From: Volvox africanus
Taxonomy: Eukaryota; Chlorophyta; Chlorophyceae; Chlamydomonadales; Volvocaceae
Assembly: GCA_030268105.1 (NCBI GenBank)
Contig: BSDZ01000023.1
Span: 496,001 to 560,000 of the forward strand
Reading direction: 5' to 3'
Length of the DNA stretch: 64,000 nt
Shown here piece after piece: positions 37,701-49,100 of the stretch (position 1 is the stretch's first letter; each line of letters opens with the position of its first letter). The position numbers were made by a program, and so were the translations under genes. The notes below the pieces were generated by a model. The model was not told the origin of the DNA. It did no database searches and was given only the letters and a program-made list of their open reading frames with translations.

Positions 37701-40700
37701 TCACATCACCATCAGCAGCAACCTGCTGCCAAACCCTTTACCCACTTCTGACTAGACATCGTTTTCAGTTGGTTCTTCAATCCCTCGTGCGGGCGCTTCA
37801 ACTCGGGTTCTAAATACCCGTGCGTGATCTCTAAAAAGATAAAATCCCACGGACTCATGCGCGCACTCACATCCAGCACTGCGTCCAGTACGGCCCTTTG
37901 CGAGGGGAACTCGTATTGCGGGTCACAATAGGTGGTGTCCAAAACCAGTGTGCAGCGCCGCCCCACCAGCGCCTGCAGAGAAAGCGTTTGGGAGCTGGCT
38001 TGTAAAGGCTACAGCAATTTAGGGGTGGGCCTTACCGACGGTCCTTATACATGGATTGTTAGAATATTAGATGTATCGATCCAAAAAAACCGTTGGAATA
38101 AAGGATAAGGGAAAGGATGAAATTGAGTTATGTTGTGTGTCACCCAGTACTGCGCCGCCTCCCCCTCCCCTCCCCTTCCCTGGCCCCACCTGCAGAGCTG
38201 GGTTACTGCGCATGTGCTCACCCAGGCGGCAGTCCCCCGTGTGGAGCACTGGGGGCCAGCCGCCGGGAGGATAAGCCACCACCATCGCCGCTCCGGGGCA
38301 GTGATTGGCGTCCACCAGCGTCAGAGACGCGCCTGAGGACGGGAATGGGAGGTTCATGGGGAGATGGGGGGGGGTCTGAAGACGCAGTCCCGGTCCCCCG
38401 GGTGAGGGGTTTCATTCCTGGACCGCCTGGGGAGGACACCCACGGAGATATGACCGTGAACATCATCTTTATTTCCCATCTCCAAAAAGGGGTTGTTGAT
38501 ACGGCAAACCCCAAATCGGCATAAGGCTGGAATGATGGATGAGCGAAGTCAGGTTGACGACGCGCATCACAGGGTGGGCGTTTCTGGATACGGTAGGACC
38601 ATGAGCTTGCTTGTACGTGGTGATCACGATGAGCTACCCACCATCCACCTCCACCTCCGTGTCCATGGGTAAAGTGCGTAGGCGGGCGGCGGGCAACTTG
38701 AGGCGCTCCGAAACCAACCTTGCGGTGACAGGGGAGGCGAGGACAGTGCCGCCTGTGAAGCTGCGTGTAAGACCCTTTGGGGCACACAGACGGGAATTGC
38801 ACATTTAAAGCCCGCGAGAGGGTGACGGGGTGATGGGAGGAAAGGGGAAGGCCTATTTGTGTGTGGGGGGTTGCGAGCTGAGGGCAAGCTGCTCACGATG
38901 CACCAATGACTGGAGCTCCTGTCCCAGGCATTGGTGCATTGTGGACAGTTTGTGGTCCACCAGGAAGCCCCACTGCATCGCGGAGATGGTTAGAAATGAA
39001 TTGTGCGTGGGGCCACCATTTCCGTGCGCCAGAGACTCATTGGGGCGGCTGTCAGCGATGGCCTGGATAGCGGCGCTCACTGACCCATGGGTTACAAACA
39101 ATTGGAAGCAGCAGCGGCGGCCAGCGTACCTTATAATGGTCCGCGTGGAAATGCGTAAGGATGCGGAAAGGCGACATGGAGGCCGAGATGCACTTGCTGA
39201 GGGGCCCGAATAAGTCGACAACGATGCTGGGGGAGAGGGGAAGGAAACGAGAAAACACACGCCCAGCCAGTCAGCAAAACATATGGCAGAGGCAATGGTG
39301 CAGTCCTGCTTCGATCAAAGGGCACAAGAGATGATTTTGGAACACATCCGGGGAGGTGCAGTCCAAGCTCTGCATGTTCCTTGGCGCCAAAGGCGATAGA
39401 TAAATTGCAACGTCTGGCAGCAACGAGCGAAACATCAGCTTTGTCCCGTTTCCATCCCTCACCCACACGTCTCCTGCACGGTCCCGACGACGACATACTA
39501 GCGACATACTAGCGCGTGACCTGATGGTCACAGCTACCCAATTCGGTATGTACTCGCATCCAGATCTTTCGACAGATACCAGCAGGTGGGGTTTTCAGGG
39601 GTCACAAGAGGCGCAGGGGTTGGTGACAGCTCGTCACCAGGTAGCTGGTAAAAGAAAGTGCCTCGCGCGCGGGTTGCAAAATGAACCTAACGAGGGGGGC
39701 GCTCCGATTTTTGGCTGTGGAGCAGTTCAGAAAAGATCATATGTACATGGCAGCATCGAAATCTTGCATGCGTACAGACGCACCGACGCACGGGTAGAGA
39801 GGAAGAGACCACTCACCGAGTCCCCGGAATGGTGTGGCACTCAGGCACCCAGCGGGGGAGCCGGCCGACGGGGGCCCCGCCGCCACCCGCACCGCCACCT
39901 GCCACTGCACCAGGCCGCGGAGGCTGCTGAGGGTGAGGCTGGCGCTGCTGAGGATGCCACCGTGCTAGCTGCTGCTGTTGCTGCGGCCATGGCGCCGCTT
40001 GCCCAATAGGAAGCACGAGCGCGTGCTGCTGTACGGCACGGCCCCAGCTGGCTGCAATACCCGCTGCTGCCGCCGTAGGCGAGCTCTCGGTACCGCTGCT
40101 GCCAGCAGTAGCACTGGGCGCTCGGAAGAAGTTGGTGATGCGGACGGGTCCTGAGGGTTTCGTTAGGAACATGGAGGCGAAGGGCTGTGCTGACCCAGCC
40201 GCCGCCACAGGCTGCGCACCCGGCGGCCCCATAGCAGAGCCCTTGGCGTCCTGCTCACCTGGCCCCTGACCCTGCTGCTGCCCACATTGCTGCCGCTGTT
40301 GTCGTTGCTGTTGCTGCTCAAGTTGTTGTTCTTCTCGATGCTTCTGTTGCTGCTTTTGCAGATGTTGCAGTTCTGGTGCAATCCCGGCAGCAGCATTATA
40401 CTGTATTGCGAGCGTGTTGCTCACCTGCTGTTGCTGTTGCTGCTGTCCCACCGGATGTCGGAATATCGGTGGGGCAGCCCCGGGATAGGAGGGAGCTGCG
40501 AAGGTGACATCCGGCTCAGAGGCTGTTTGGATCCTGCCACAGGAGGCCTGCGGCAATCCCACCACCGTTGGCACGGCGGCAGCACCAAAGTCGCGTGCCG
40601 CAGCTAGGATCGCCACACGCGCCCTTGGGCTGTCAATTCCCAGGCCCTGGGCAACAATCGCGCCGCATTGGCAAGGGTAAGGTTACACACAGAAATACCA

Positions 40701-43576
40701 TGTGCAGACGGGTGGGAAACGCGGCATGCGGGCAGGGCAGGGCAGGGCGACTCATGCAAAACTCATGCAAAAGGCGACACGCCACAAACGGGGTCATGGA
40801 CTGGCCTTAAAATGATGAGCAAGGTTTATGGCGGGAGCAGGGCAGCAGCCTGGAAGTCAGCGGCAATAGAAAACACCTTATGCCTGGTGCAATGGAAGCA
40901 GCGTTTTCTATAATTCCACGTTGTAAGTTTGTAAGTGTCCTGTGCACCACATGCCCTCAAACACAACCCACTTGCCCCACACGACCACCTGCCCCAGCGC
41001 ATCTAACACTCCCACCTGCAGGTCTGCATCATTGAGCTCCGGAACCACTGCCTCGTCGACTTCTCCGTCCTGGAAGCGAGATAGCCACCGCTGAAGCCCG
41101 TGGCGATACAGCCTACGCAGGGAGCGTCCACGACGGCGCGTCATCTACCCTAACCTGCCCTACGAAGCAGCTAGTGATAAACGGAAACGAACACATGATG
41201 TGCAGGCTGCCTTGGCGTGTATGTTGTCCCCTTTTGGTGAACACGGAAAAGCTAGCGTACCACTTTGAGCCTTCCAACGCGCCGTCTCAGCTCTATGTTC
41301 CCGTTGCGGTGCCCTGTCCTAATCCCTAGACGAGCTATTGGCAAGAAGAAGTAGGCTGGTATGGACTACCCTCATTGTCTTGTGTACAACCACTTATCTC
41401 AGGAAACAACTTCTTGAGCTGGGGGCCGTTAGCCAAGGCTAAGGTGGATGACGCACCATGCAGCCACCGGATCGCCGTCATCGTCATCATTCACGTTGTT
41501 GTCGTCTTCATTGAGCTTCAGCTCGCGCTCATCCCCCGCCTCCTCCAGCTCCTCGACGCATCTCACCGCTTCACCGTTCCCCACGAACCACTCTGGTTGT
41601 GGATCGTACCGCTCCTCGTAGGCACGGTTTCCTGGTGCCGGCTCAGATCCAAAGCCGGCAGCGGCATCCCAGTCATGTTCACGACCGTCAGGCCACGACT
41701 GCCAGTCGTCATCTTTTCGCATCCCGCTGTCATCTGTTCCGCTACCCTTGTAGCAGGCATACGTCTCCTCACCGCACTCATCGTCGCATGGATGATCCAG
41801 GCCGCGCAAGGGAGACCGGCCCGCACCGCCGTCAGCGACAGGAACAAGAGTTACCGCTGACGCAAGCTCGACGATTCCCCTAGCCGCCGCTGCAGGAGCC
41901 TGCGCAACCGCTTGGGAGACATGCAAGCCGTCGTCCGGTGCTGCACTTCGCTTCCCGCCGTAACGATCGGCGAAGCGGGCGTGTTCTTGTGCGGAACTGG
42001 GGCTACACCCTTGATGTAGGACCGGCAAGCTGGCTTCTGAAAGCGGCAGCTGTGTAGCCAAAGGCCAGAAGTCCCCGTCATCGGCATCAGCTGGAGCGCT
42101 AATTGCATCAGCCTCAGCCTCAGCCTCAGCATCAACCGCATGTTCAGCCTTGTCGTCCACCTCTGGATCCGGCAGCCCTTTACCAGTTAGCAATCTTGGC
42201 GCCGTCCACCCTCTGTTTCCCCCGCCGCTGCCGATCACTGCGGCGCATGGCGCCGTCGCCCAAGGCATAGCTGCGGCCTCCATCACATCCGAAATCGCCC
42301 TCGTCGCGTTACCCACTGCCACGACAATAGGTACGGCTTCGGCAGTCGCAACTGCCTCGTCTTCATCGCTTTCCAGCAACTCAATCGCCGCCACCGCGGA
42401 TGATTTGGCCCCCGTTTCCCCACCCACGATGCCGTCGTCAGTTGAGCCTTCCACTAGGTCAGAACAACCGTTAGCCTCACCCCGTGAATTTGCACCAGCA
42501 ACCTCCATCTCCGTCGCCAGTTCCGATCTGGATCGCACCTCACGACACTTCGAGGTGTTCACAGCGATCACCTCCGGCGAAAAACCCGCGGAGGGAAAAG
42601 GAGCCTCCATGGCGCCCGCCGCGACATCACCGCTTCGTGCACTCGGTCCTTCGTCTGTCCCTCCACTGTCCAGACAAGCATTGACATGCGCGTCCCTCCC
42701 GGTAGCTGTGTCTGAAACCTGCGCTAGATCACACCCACAGATTGGGCAGCAGTGTACGGTAGGGGATCTGGCGCGGCCGCCTGGGGTTGCCTCGCTGACC
42801 CATACTGGAGCTCCAACCCCAGCTACAGGTCGCTGTGGCGGTGCCGGCTGAAGCCACGATACGCCTGGAACCGCTTCCAGCACAGCGGTGTGCGACGCTG
42901 CTGGGCGAATGCCTCGCTCCCGCCAGTCCGAACCCAATGCGCTGTCGCTGCGGCGAGAAGCAAGCTTAGACTTTCTAGGTTCACTGAAGCGACGACAGGG
43001 GTCGGCCGAAGTGGGTTCTTCACCCCGTGCTGGAAGTGGATGTGTGAGGAACACGCTTGCCGCTACGCCTGGAGTGCTGTCCCCGACTGCGAAAGCAGCC
43101 GGGGCCGCTGGAGTTAGGGAATGGGCCTAGGATTTGGGTGACGAGGACATAACGTGGGCCGAAAGCTTTGCCGATAGCCCACCTGACGAGGCCTCAGGGA
43201 CATAGGATTCAGGAGCAGGGACGCTAGATGACCAATTTCCTTCCGTATTGTTCGCAACATTCATAGAAGCGCATAAGCCATGTGGAAGGCTTCTAAGGGG
43301 AATCCTTGAGTTCGCCGGCAAACTGACTGTTAATGCTCGCAAGTGACCCTTGCAATCCGCGCTTGCTTGGTGATACTGTGTGCTTGCAAGTTGACAAGGA
43401 GAAACCTTTGGAGGCAAAGCACCCTGGACGCTACCTCTACGCGCTGATATCGGTGTCGCCCTACAGCTAGCTTTGGCACGCTGCTTCCGGACAGGTTGCA
43501 GAGCAGCGACGCGTCGGCGTTTGTTTGGAATGGGTACGAAGTCTTCATTGTCATCAAAATCGCTTACGTCAGACAT
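34787..43576 (-). CDS. SNM1: SNM1/PSO2 (DCLRE1A-like) DNA interstrand-crosslink repair nuclease
   Basis: Fourteen minus-strand exons with fully matching phases give 1410 aa: 43576-43183, 43107-41457, 41112-41016, 40646-39817, 39226-39130, 38774-38642, 38332-38190, 37972-37871, 37502-37474, 37191-37113, 36859-36755, 36320-36234, 35678-35487 and 35080-34787. Near residues 251-278 is a UBZ-like zinc finger (CCPICGCDL ... HVNACLD). Residues about 682-735 form a SAM domain (GLQRWLSRF, LNDADLQGLGIDSPRARVAI), as in plant SNM1-like proteins. The metallo-beta-lactamase core follows: ECHTIPGTRIVVDLF, then THFHADHY (HxHxDH, 1016-1021), VDANHCPG (His1078) and HTGDCR (Asp1101). The beta-CASP part has LDTTYCDPQYEFPSQ, FGTYTIGKERLFLEVA, TTNHLEANIHAVPL, PTGWNHTGG and VPYSEHSSF (His1319). 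All catalytic residues I look for are present. Family members are 5' exonucleases that trim DNA at interstrand crosslinks in the nucleus. Unusual: a Gly/Arg-rich insertion after PTGW, Gln-rich spacers before the catalytic core, and a 75-base intron 1 containing an in-frame stop. Confidence 0.96.
37616..37717. repeat. CAC/CAT-rich trinucleotide-type repeat
   Basis: Runs of ACCACCCCT, then (CATCAC)n and (CACCAT)n, in the SNM1 intron between exons 37972-37871 and 37502-37474. Confidence 0.9.
39081..39094. repeat. Near-perfect palindrome TGACCCATGGGTTA
   Basis: One base from the perfect palindrome at 26028, located in SNM1 intron 5. Confidence 0.8.
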
Positions 43577-44519
43577 TGAATGAAATATCCTCGAGCGTCA
43601 GGGCAGTCTTGCCAAGTTGTGTTAGTGATGGGAGAGATAGTTTGGCAAGGAGCGCCCCATACTTGAAACGTTACAGGGACGGTTCGTCTAATTAGTTAAA
43701 CACTACTATGAGAAAAATAAAACGAGAGTGCTGCAGAGCTGCGCGGGTTCCAGGATTTATGATTCATGCGCGGATTCATGGTACGCACGACAATTCAGTA
43801 GCATAGAATAAAGCGACGTTCAAGTTCAGGAAATGTTAAAATTAAGCCAAATATACACTTTCTGGTTGTATCGAGGGTTTGAAAGCTGAGAAGCGAGAAA
43901 CCTTCAATTAGCGACAGGAGCTAACGACCTTAACGGCCACGCACTTCAGTACTCCGATTTCCGATTCCCGAATGTATAAATTTCATATCTTATCTCCCTC
44001 AGTTAGTGCTACGAGATATCCTAGGATTGGGATTTTATCGCCGCGTAATGGATCGTAATGATTCGTTTAATGGATCTAGGACAGCTTATGATAGCCTGAT
44101 GCATCTGGGTTATATCCGCATAATCCCATATATAAAAGGTTCTCTCGTAATGGGAAGTCGCTACATCCAGAGCATACACGCGACAAACCAGGAACAGCAA
44201 TAGCGCTTCATAGGTCCTGGTCCAACGCATAGGGGACAATAAATACATAATACGCGTGTATTCATTTCACTTATGGTCACACAAGTCCATATTGCCTAGG
44301 AAGCTTGCCCCTTCTATCAAGGAGGGCATTGCCGAGTACATCAGCAATTCACTCCGTCGTAAAAAGGATGTAACAAGTATAGGAAACGGACTCGGGCTAT
44401 GAGGGGGTCCCCATCTCCCCACGTATGGGTAGCTCACCGCCAGAGCGTCCTCGCGCGCGTCCCGATGCAGCTTACAATGAGAGGCTCACTCGTTTACAGC
44501 GTTACTAGAGACCCTATCT
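43577..44519. other. Intergenic, upstream of SNM1
   Basis: Should carry the promoter of the leftward SNM1 gene next to 43576. It is more AT-rich than neighbouring exons. No gene or repeat is recognised. Confidence 0.5.
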
Positions 44520-45363
44520 GCACAGGATGCAGCTCAGAACGACGCGGCAGATGTTAATCCTAGCGTGCCCGCTCCATTGAAGAGCTCGCCATCGCGGATT
44601 ACGGTGCACCGTAAAGATCGCGGTGTCAAGTACCCGGGTGAGGCAGACGTGCGGCAGGAAACGCTTCCACGAGCACCGACAAAGCCCCAGGAGGCTCGGA
44701 GGCGGAACCCAGTTGTGGAGGCACAGCTGCACGCTGAATGGCAGTCATCTTATGCCGAATTCGCCATGTACAGCTTCATATAAGGGTGCAGGCGCCCCGA
44801 AGAGAGCTGCCATCCACAAAGCCAGTTTGCAGTCCGTATTTGAAGCACGTGTGCAGAACAGTCTTCCGGCGCAGTGCTCCCAGTGCCTGGCAGGCGACTT
44901 TTGGGAGCCGGAGACCTCACGCCCCGAACAGCCAGGAGAGGCAGCACTTTGCTACATGGCTGTCGATGGTTGCGCTGAGGTCACATACCCCTGCTTCAAG
45001 TGCCGCCACTGCCCATCCCATCTGCCTTTAGTCCGGCACATCCGCCCCCTCGAGGTGGGCTGTTTCCCCAGCTCGCCGGATCGACCTGCTGCCTGATATG
45101 ACGGGGGACTATTGCTCGAGGTTTGCATCTTCTGTGCGGAGGGCCTGAATTCTGTACCAGCTTACTCCCGGGTGCGTCAGCGCCGGCACAGTGCAATCGG
45201 ACTTCCCACCCCAGCATCAATCGCTGATGCTGTAGACACCGCGGCTGCCCTACAGGACAAAGTGCAACGCCTGATGCGTGCTGGTAAATTCCTGCGCGCG
45301 GAGTCTTCCCGCACTTGGGTGTCGCATCCATCTGGACAAGCTCAGGAGGGCAGCCGCTGGTAG
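44520..45363 (+). pseudogene. Decayed KDZ-like transposase fragment
   Basis: Three pieces in different frames read as one broken protein. 44565-44783 is basic and ends VVEAQLHAEWQSSYAEFAMY. 44800-45096 holds LQSVFEARVQNSLPAQCSQC, then YPCFKCRHCPSHL and LEVGCFPSSPDRPAA before a stop. 45112-45363 continues with LLEVCIFCAEGLNS. A Cys-rich zinc-binding part followed by a 'G-x-x-P-x-S-P-x-x-P' block and then a hydrophobic helix recalls N-terminal parts of Kyakuja-Dileera-Zisupton transposases, which are common in volvocine genomes. The frame is broken by a stop near 45095 and there is no downstream catalytic part. No terminal repeats are seen. Family assignment is from memory of motif style and is tentative. 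Confidence 0.35.
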
Positions 45364-46145
45364 GAATGCCATGTCTGTTGGCGAGATTATAATGCCACAA
45401 TTTGGAAATGTCACGTGGGCTATCCTGAAGGATATGAAATATCGCTTATTTATTGTTTGAGGAAGGCATAGTCGGCCCGACAGCTTCGACTTCCTTGGCA
45501 ATAACGGTTAATCGTACATGCCGGATACCGGCCGTTGATCGTTTTTGTCAAGGGAATATATGACACGCATGGTTTTTAATCTTGGGAAAGCAAATGTCAA
45601 TTGATTGTCCACGTTACTCGTCTCGATGTGGTGCAGGAAGTCGTATCGATCAAATTGCACTCGGATCCCAAAAGCATTATAAATTTTCCCGAACTATGTC
45701 GCCACAATTAAGGTGCTAAAAGTTTCATAGTCATCAAGCTACTTTGTGATTCAGGCCTAAGTGTCGTCAGTTGGGATTGGTCTCACAGGAGCCTGGGTGC
45801 GTGAGCATAAGTCAAATTAGGTGAATATTATCTTACATTTGGAATAAAGTTAAAGTCTGTAATTGTTAGGGCACCTTTGAAGGCCGCTTACGTTCGGCTT
45901 ACCCAACATGGGCTCGGGTATCTCCTGCAAACGCGAAATCGCGATAGCAGCTTCGTCACCCAAGGTAGGCTGCTATTAATTCTTTGATATCCAGTTCGCG
46001 CTGCTCTACCGTACCGGTGTTACCCGATACTTATCCGACAGATAATGCGCAAAAATGCACGTTGTCCATTACAAAAGATCAGAAGTGTGATTTTTTCCAC
46101 TCCATGGATGCAGTCATATCTTTTAACTGTCCTGGATCCACGTAG
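45364..46145. other. Non-coding region
   Basis: Lies between the transposase-like remnant and the first possible exon of the STAND gene. I see no coding sequence or ordered repeat; it probably contains the STAND gene promoter and/or 5' exons that I cannot identify. Confidence 0.45.
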
Positions 46146-49100
46146 GTGAAACCAACTGAGCGCCCCCCAGCAGCATTGCAACCTAAGACCAAAGAAGGCA
46201 AGCTCCCCGATGCGTCTGCTGCCAACACTTCCTCAAATCGACTTGAAGAATCCAAACGGTCTGCAATTCCATCTGAAGGAGCGGATCCAGGATTCGTACG
46301 GGGCCCTGGATCAGTTTCAGTATACGGCCGGACAAAATCCTCAGAATCAGGGTCTGGACGAGCAGCATCGGACGCTGGCGGGGCATCAGCAGCTACCGTG
46401 GAGCCTGCAGCTGCCGTCGCCAAGTGTGAACAGAATATGAGCCATAGAGGTCCGTTAGTCGGTGTTACAGTTTGATGGCATTCCTCACCAGCGGCCCACT
46501 AACCTGCGCGAAGCGCTGCTTCCTCTCTGCTGCTAGTTTTACGCCCTCATCCATTCACCCCAAATGACACGCATCCAACATAATTTATCAGATGGGTTCG
46601 GCGCTCATCACCAGCGTACGTTAAGGAGATAGAATCTATCTCGTGGATTGTCAACGGGGCGCAGTCGACCTTTCTTGTATGTAACCCGTTCGCCCCAGCT
46701 AAGATTTGGTGATAGCTCATCAGATCGCCCCATTCCTGAGCCAGGTGCATTCCACATGATGATCCTCGTTCACACTCTCTCCCTCTCTCACTCTCTTCCG
46801 TTCCTGCTCCCTATTGCAGCCATTCCAGCGCCTCTAGCGCCTTCTAAGGATACCGCCGGCGGCGCTTACACCTTCGACGGGGCGGCGTCAAGGGGCGTCA
46901 CATCAGGGACCTGCACTGCTGGTGCCACGCTCACTAGCACTGGTGATAGCTGCAGCGCGGCGTCTACCACTGCTGCCAGCACCGGTACCGCTATCGAGAT
47001 CACCGCCCCTCTCTCCCCCTTGCGCCGTCTGCCGCACATCGGTGGTTTGGCGGTTTCCCTGGCTTTCCTGGTTGACTTCGCTGAGCGACATGTGGCCCCG
47101 TCTCAGCCTACGTGGGCGGTGGTGGACCAGCTAATCAAGCCACACACAATGCAGGATACTATACGGTGCGGAAACGGCTTGTAGAGGCTTGCACAGGCTT
47201 GAAACGCATGCAGAAAGCCTATCTGTTCTTTGGGCTTTTTAAACGGGACCGGTTGAGATGCTGAGGTTATCTGGTGCGCGAACAGTGCCCACGTTCCCCG
47301 GCCACGGCCACCTCATCACTGGCCCCCCTCTCCCCTGCCGCCTAACCTCCATCCCATCACCGGCAGTTACGTGGACCTGCCACATGTGTATCGCCACACC
47401 CTGCCACCCGGACGCTCCGACTACTACTTCGTCAGCCACGCCTGGGGTGAGGGAGTGGGATGTACGGAAGTGCGGAAGCACCACTCGGCTCTCTGTGTAC
47501 AGCCGTAGAATCGTATAGGATGCAGTCAGAAGAGATGTGCCAAGCGTACCAGCTGTCCATCCCGTACAATCTTTCATCCTTCATCAAATCATCAATGCCA
47601 TGCTATGGCTGCTGTCAATGTCGCGCTCCATCCAGCCGGGGCCGCCGGCAGGGGGTCAGCAGCCGGGCGGAATAGCACCTGGATGGCGTGGGCGACACCC
47701 CTCGGCCATTTGTGTACGGCGAGGTATTTTTACCGCACAGGTTTTGTGATGGGACTTCAAAGCTCGATAGCCCTACCGCGCAGTGTATGTCCTGTATTGT
47801 GCCATTTACTGGTAATGCCGATCGTCGCTGCTGTCTGCTTCCATACTCTTTCCCGCCCCCATGCAGGCCGGCCGTTCTGGGAGATGGTGGGGCTGTGCGC
47901 CCACTACCTGCGGGGAGCAGGTGGGCGCGCTTGTGTTTGTAGACGTATGTGTATTTATGTGTGCATGTATGTGTATGCGTGTATGTGTATGTGTATGTGT
48001 GTTATAACAAGTAGGGAATTCGCATCTTTCGGCAAGTGCTTAAGTAGTACGTACCTAGCGCCCGTGAGAGGAGTCCGGTGACCCATGGGTCCGTTGTTTG
48101 TCGTATCCATGCTGCACCGCCTGATCCATGATGACGAATCCCCCATCTTGTCCTGGACATGGGACTGAATTTGGATCTGGATATATACCTGCATTTGTTT
48201 CCTACGCGAATCAAACCCTCGTCGTACTGCTTTCTGGACAATCGTGTGTTTATGTGTGTGTGTGTGTTTTAAAGTCGCGACGGACACGTACGTGTGGTGC
48301 GACATCTTCATCATCAACCAGCACCCGGGACAGCAGCAGGCGGACGATCTGCAGCAGCTGAGGCTGGCGGTGCGGGATGCGGCTGCGGTCCTCGTCTGTA
48401 CGGACGCGGCGGGTGAGTGAGCTAGTGCGTGCGGCTGTGTGTCTGTGGCTGTGCATACGTACGTAATAAGTACAAGTTTGGAGTTACGAGGGCACCAATA
48501 TTTGTACGGCGCTCAGGAGTAGATTCCTGTACTAAGTAACCAAAGCACGCACACTAGTCGGATGTAAACTCCCCCTGGTAAGGGGGGATTGTTTCAGAGG
48601 GTCAAGATGAGCCGCTTCATGTCTCAGACGCGGCAGGGGTACCAGGCGGGTTTGCTGAAACTTACGCACGATCGCGGGACACTGGGGAGCGGAGCACACG
48701 AGTCATACATTATGTCGTCCTGCAGGTGCTCCCTTCCAGCGCATTTGGTGTTTATTTGAGATGTGGACTGCGCTGACAGTCGCTGCGGCAGTTGACGGAG
48801 TGGACGGTGGAGAGGACGGTGGAGAGGACGGCAATGGCGGTGGCGACAGGGACGGCCGTGGGAAGGACGTCCCGGTGGCGCACGGCCTCAATGCCAACGG
48901 TGGCGGTCTTGGTGGTGGCGGTGGCGGTGACGGCGGTGGCGGCGGCGGCGGTCAGGTCCGCAGTCGGAGTCAGGCGCTGGTGGTTCTGACAACGGGGCTA
49001 TCGGCGGCTCAGCGGGCGAAGCTGTACAGCCAGGTAAGTGCGGCAGCAGATGAGACTTACTGGCGCAGAGTGCCTAATGGGCCTCGCGAGGCCTTCAAAT

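Noticed and set aside
46079..46423. Minus-strand open frame of 114 codons
   Set aside because: The opposite strand offers a piece (46146-46449) with a splice phase that fits the STAND gene; neither strand is certain, but the minus frame has no partner exons.
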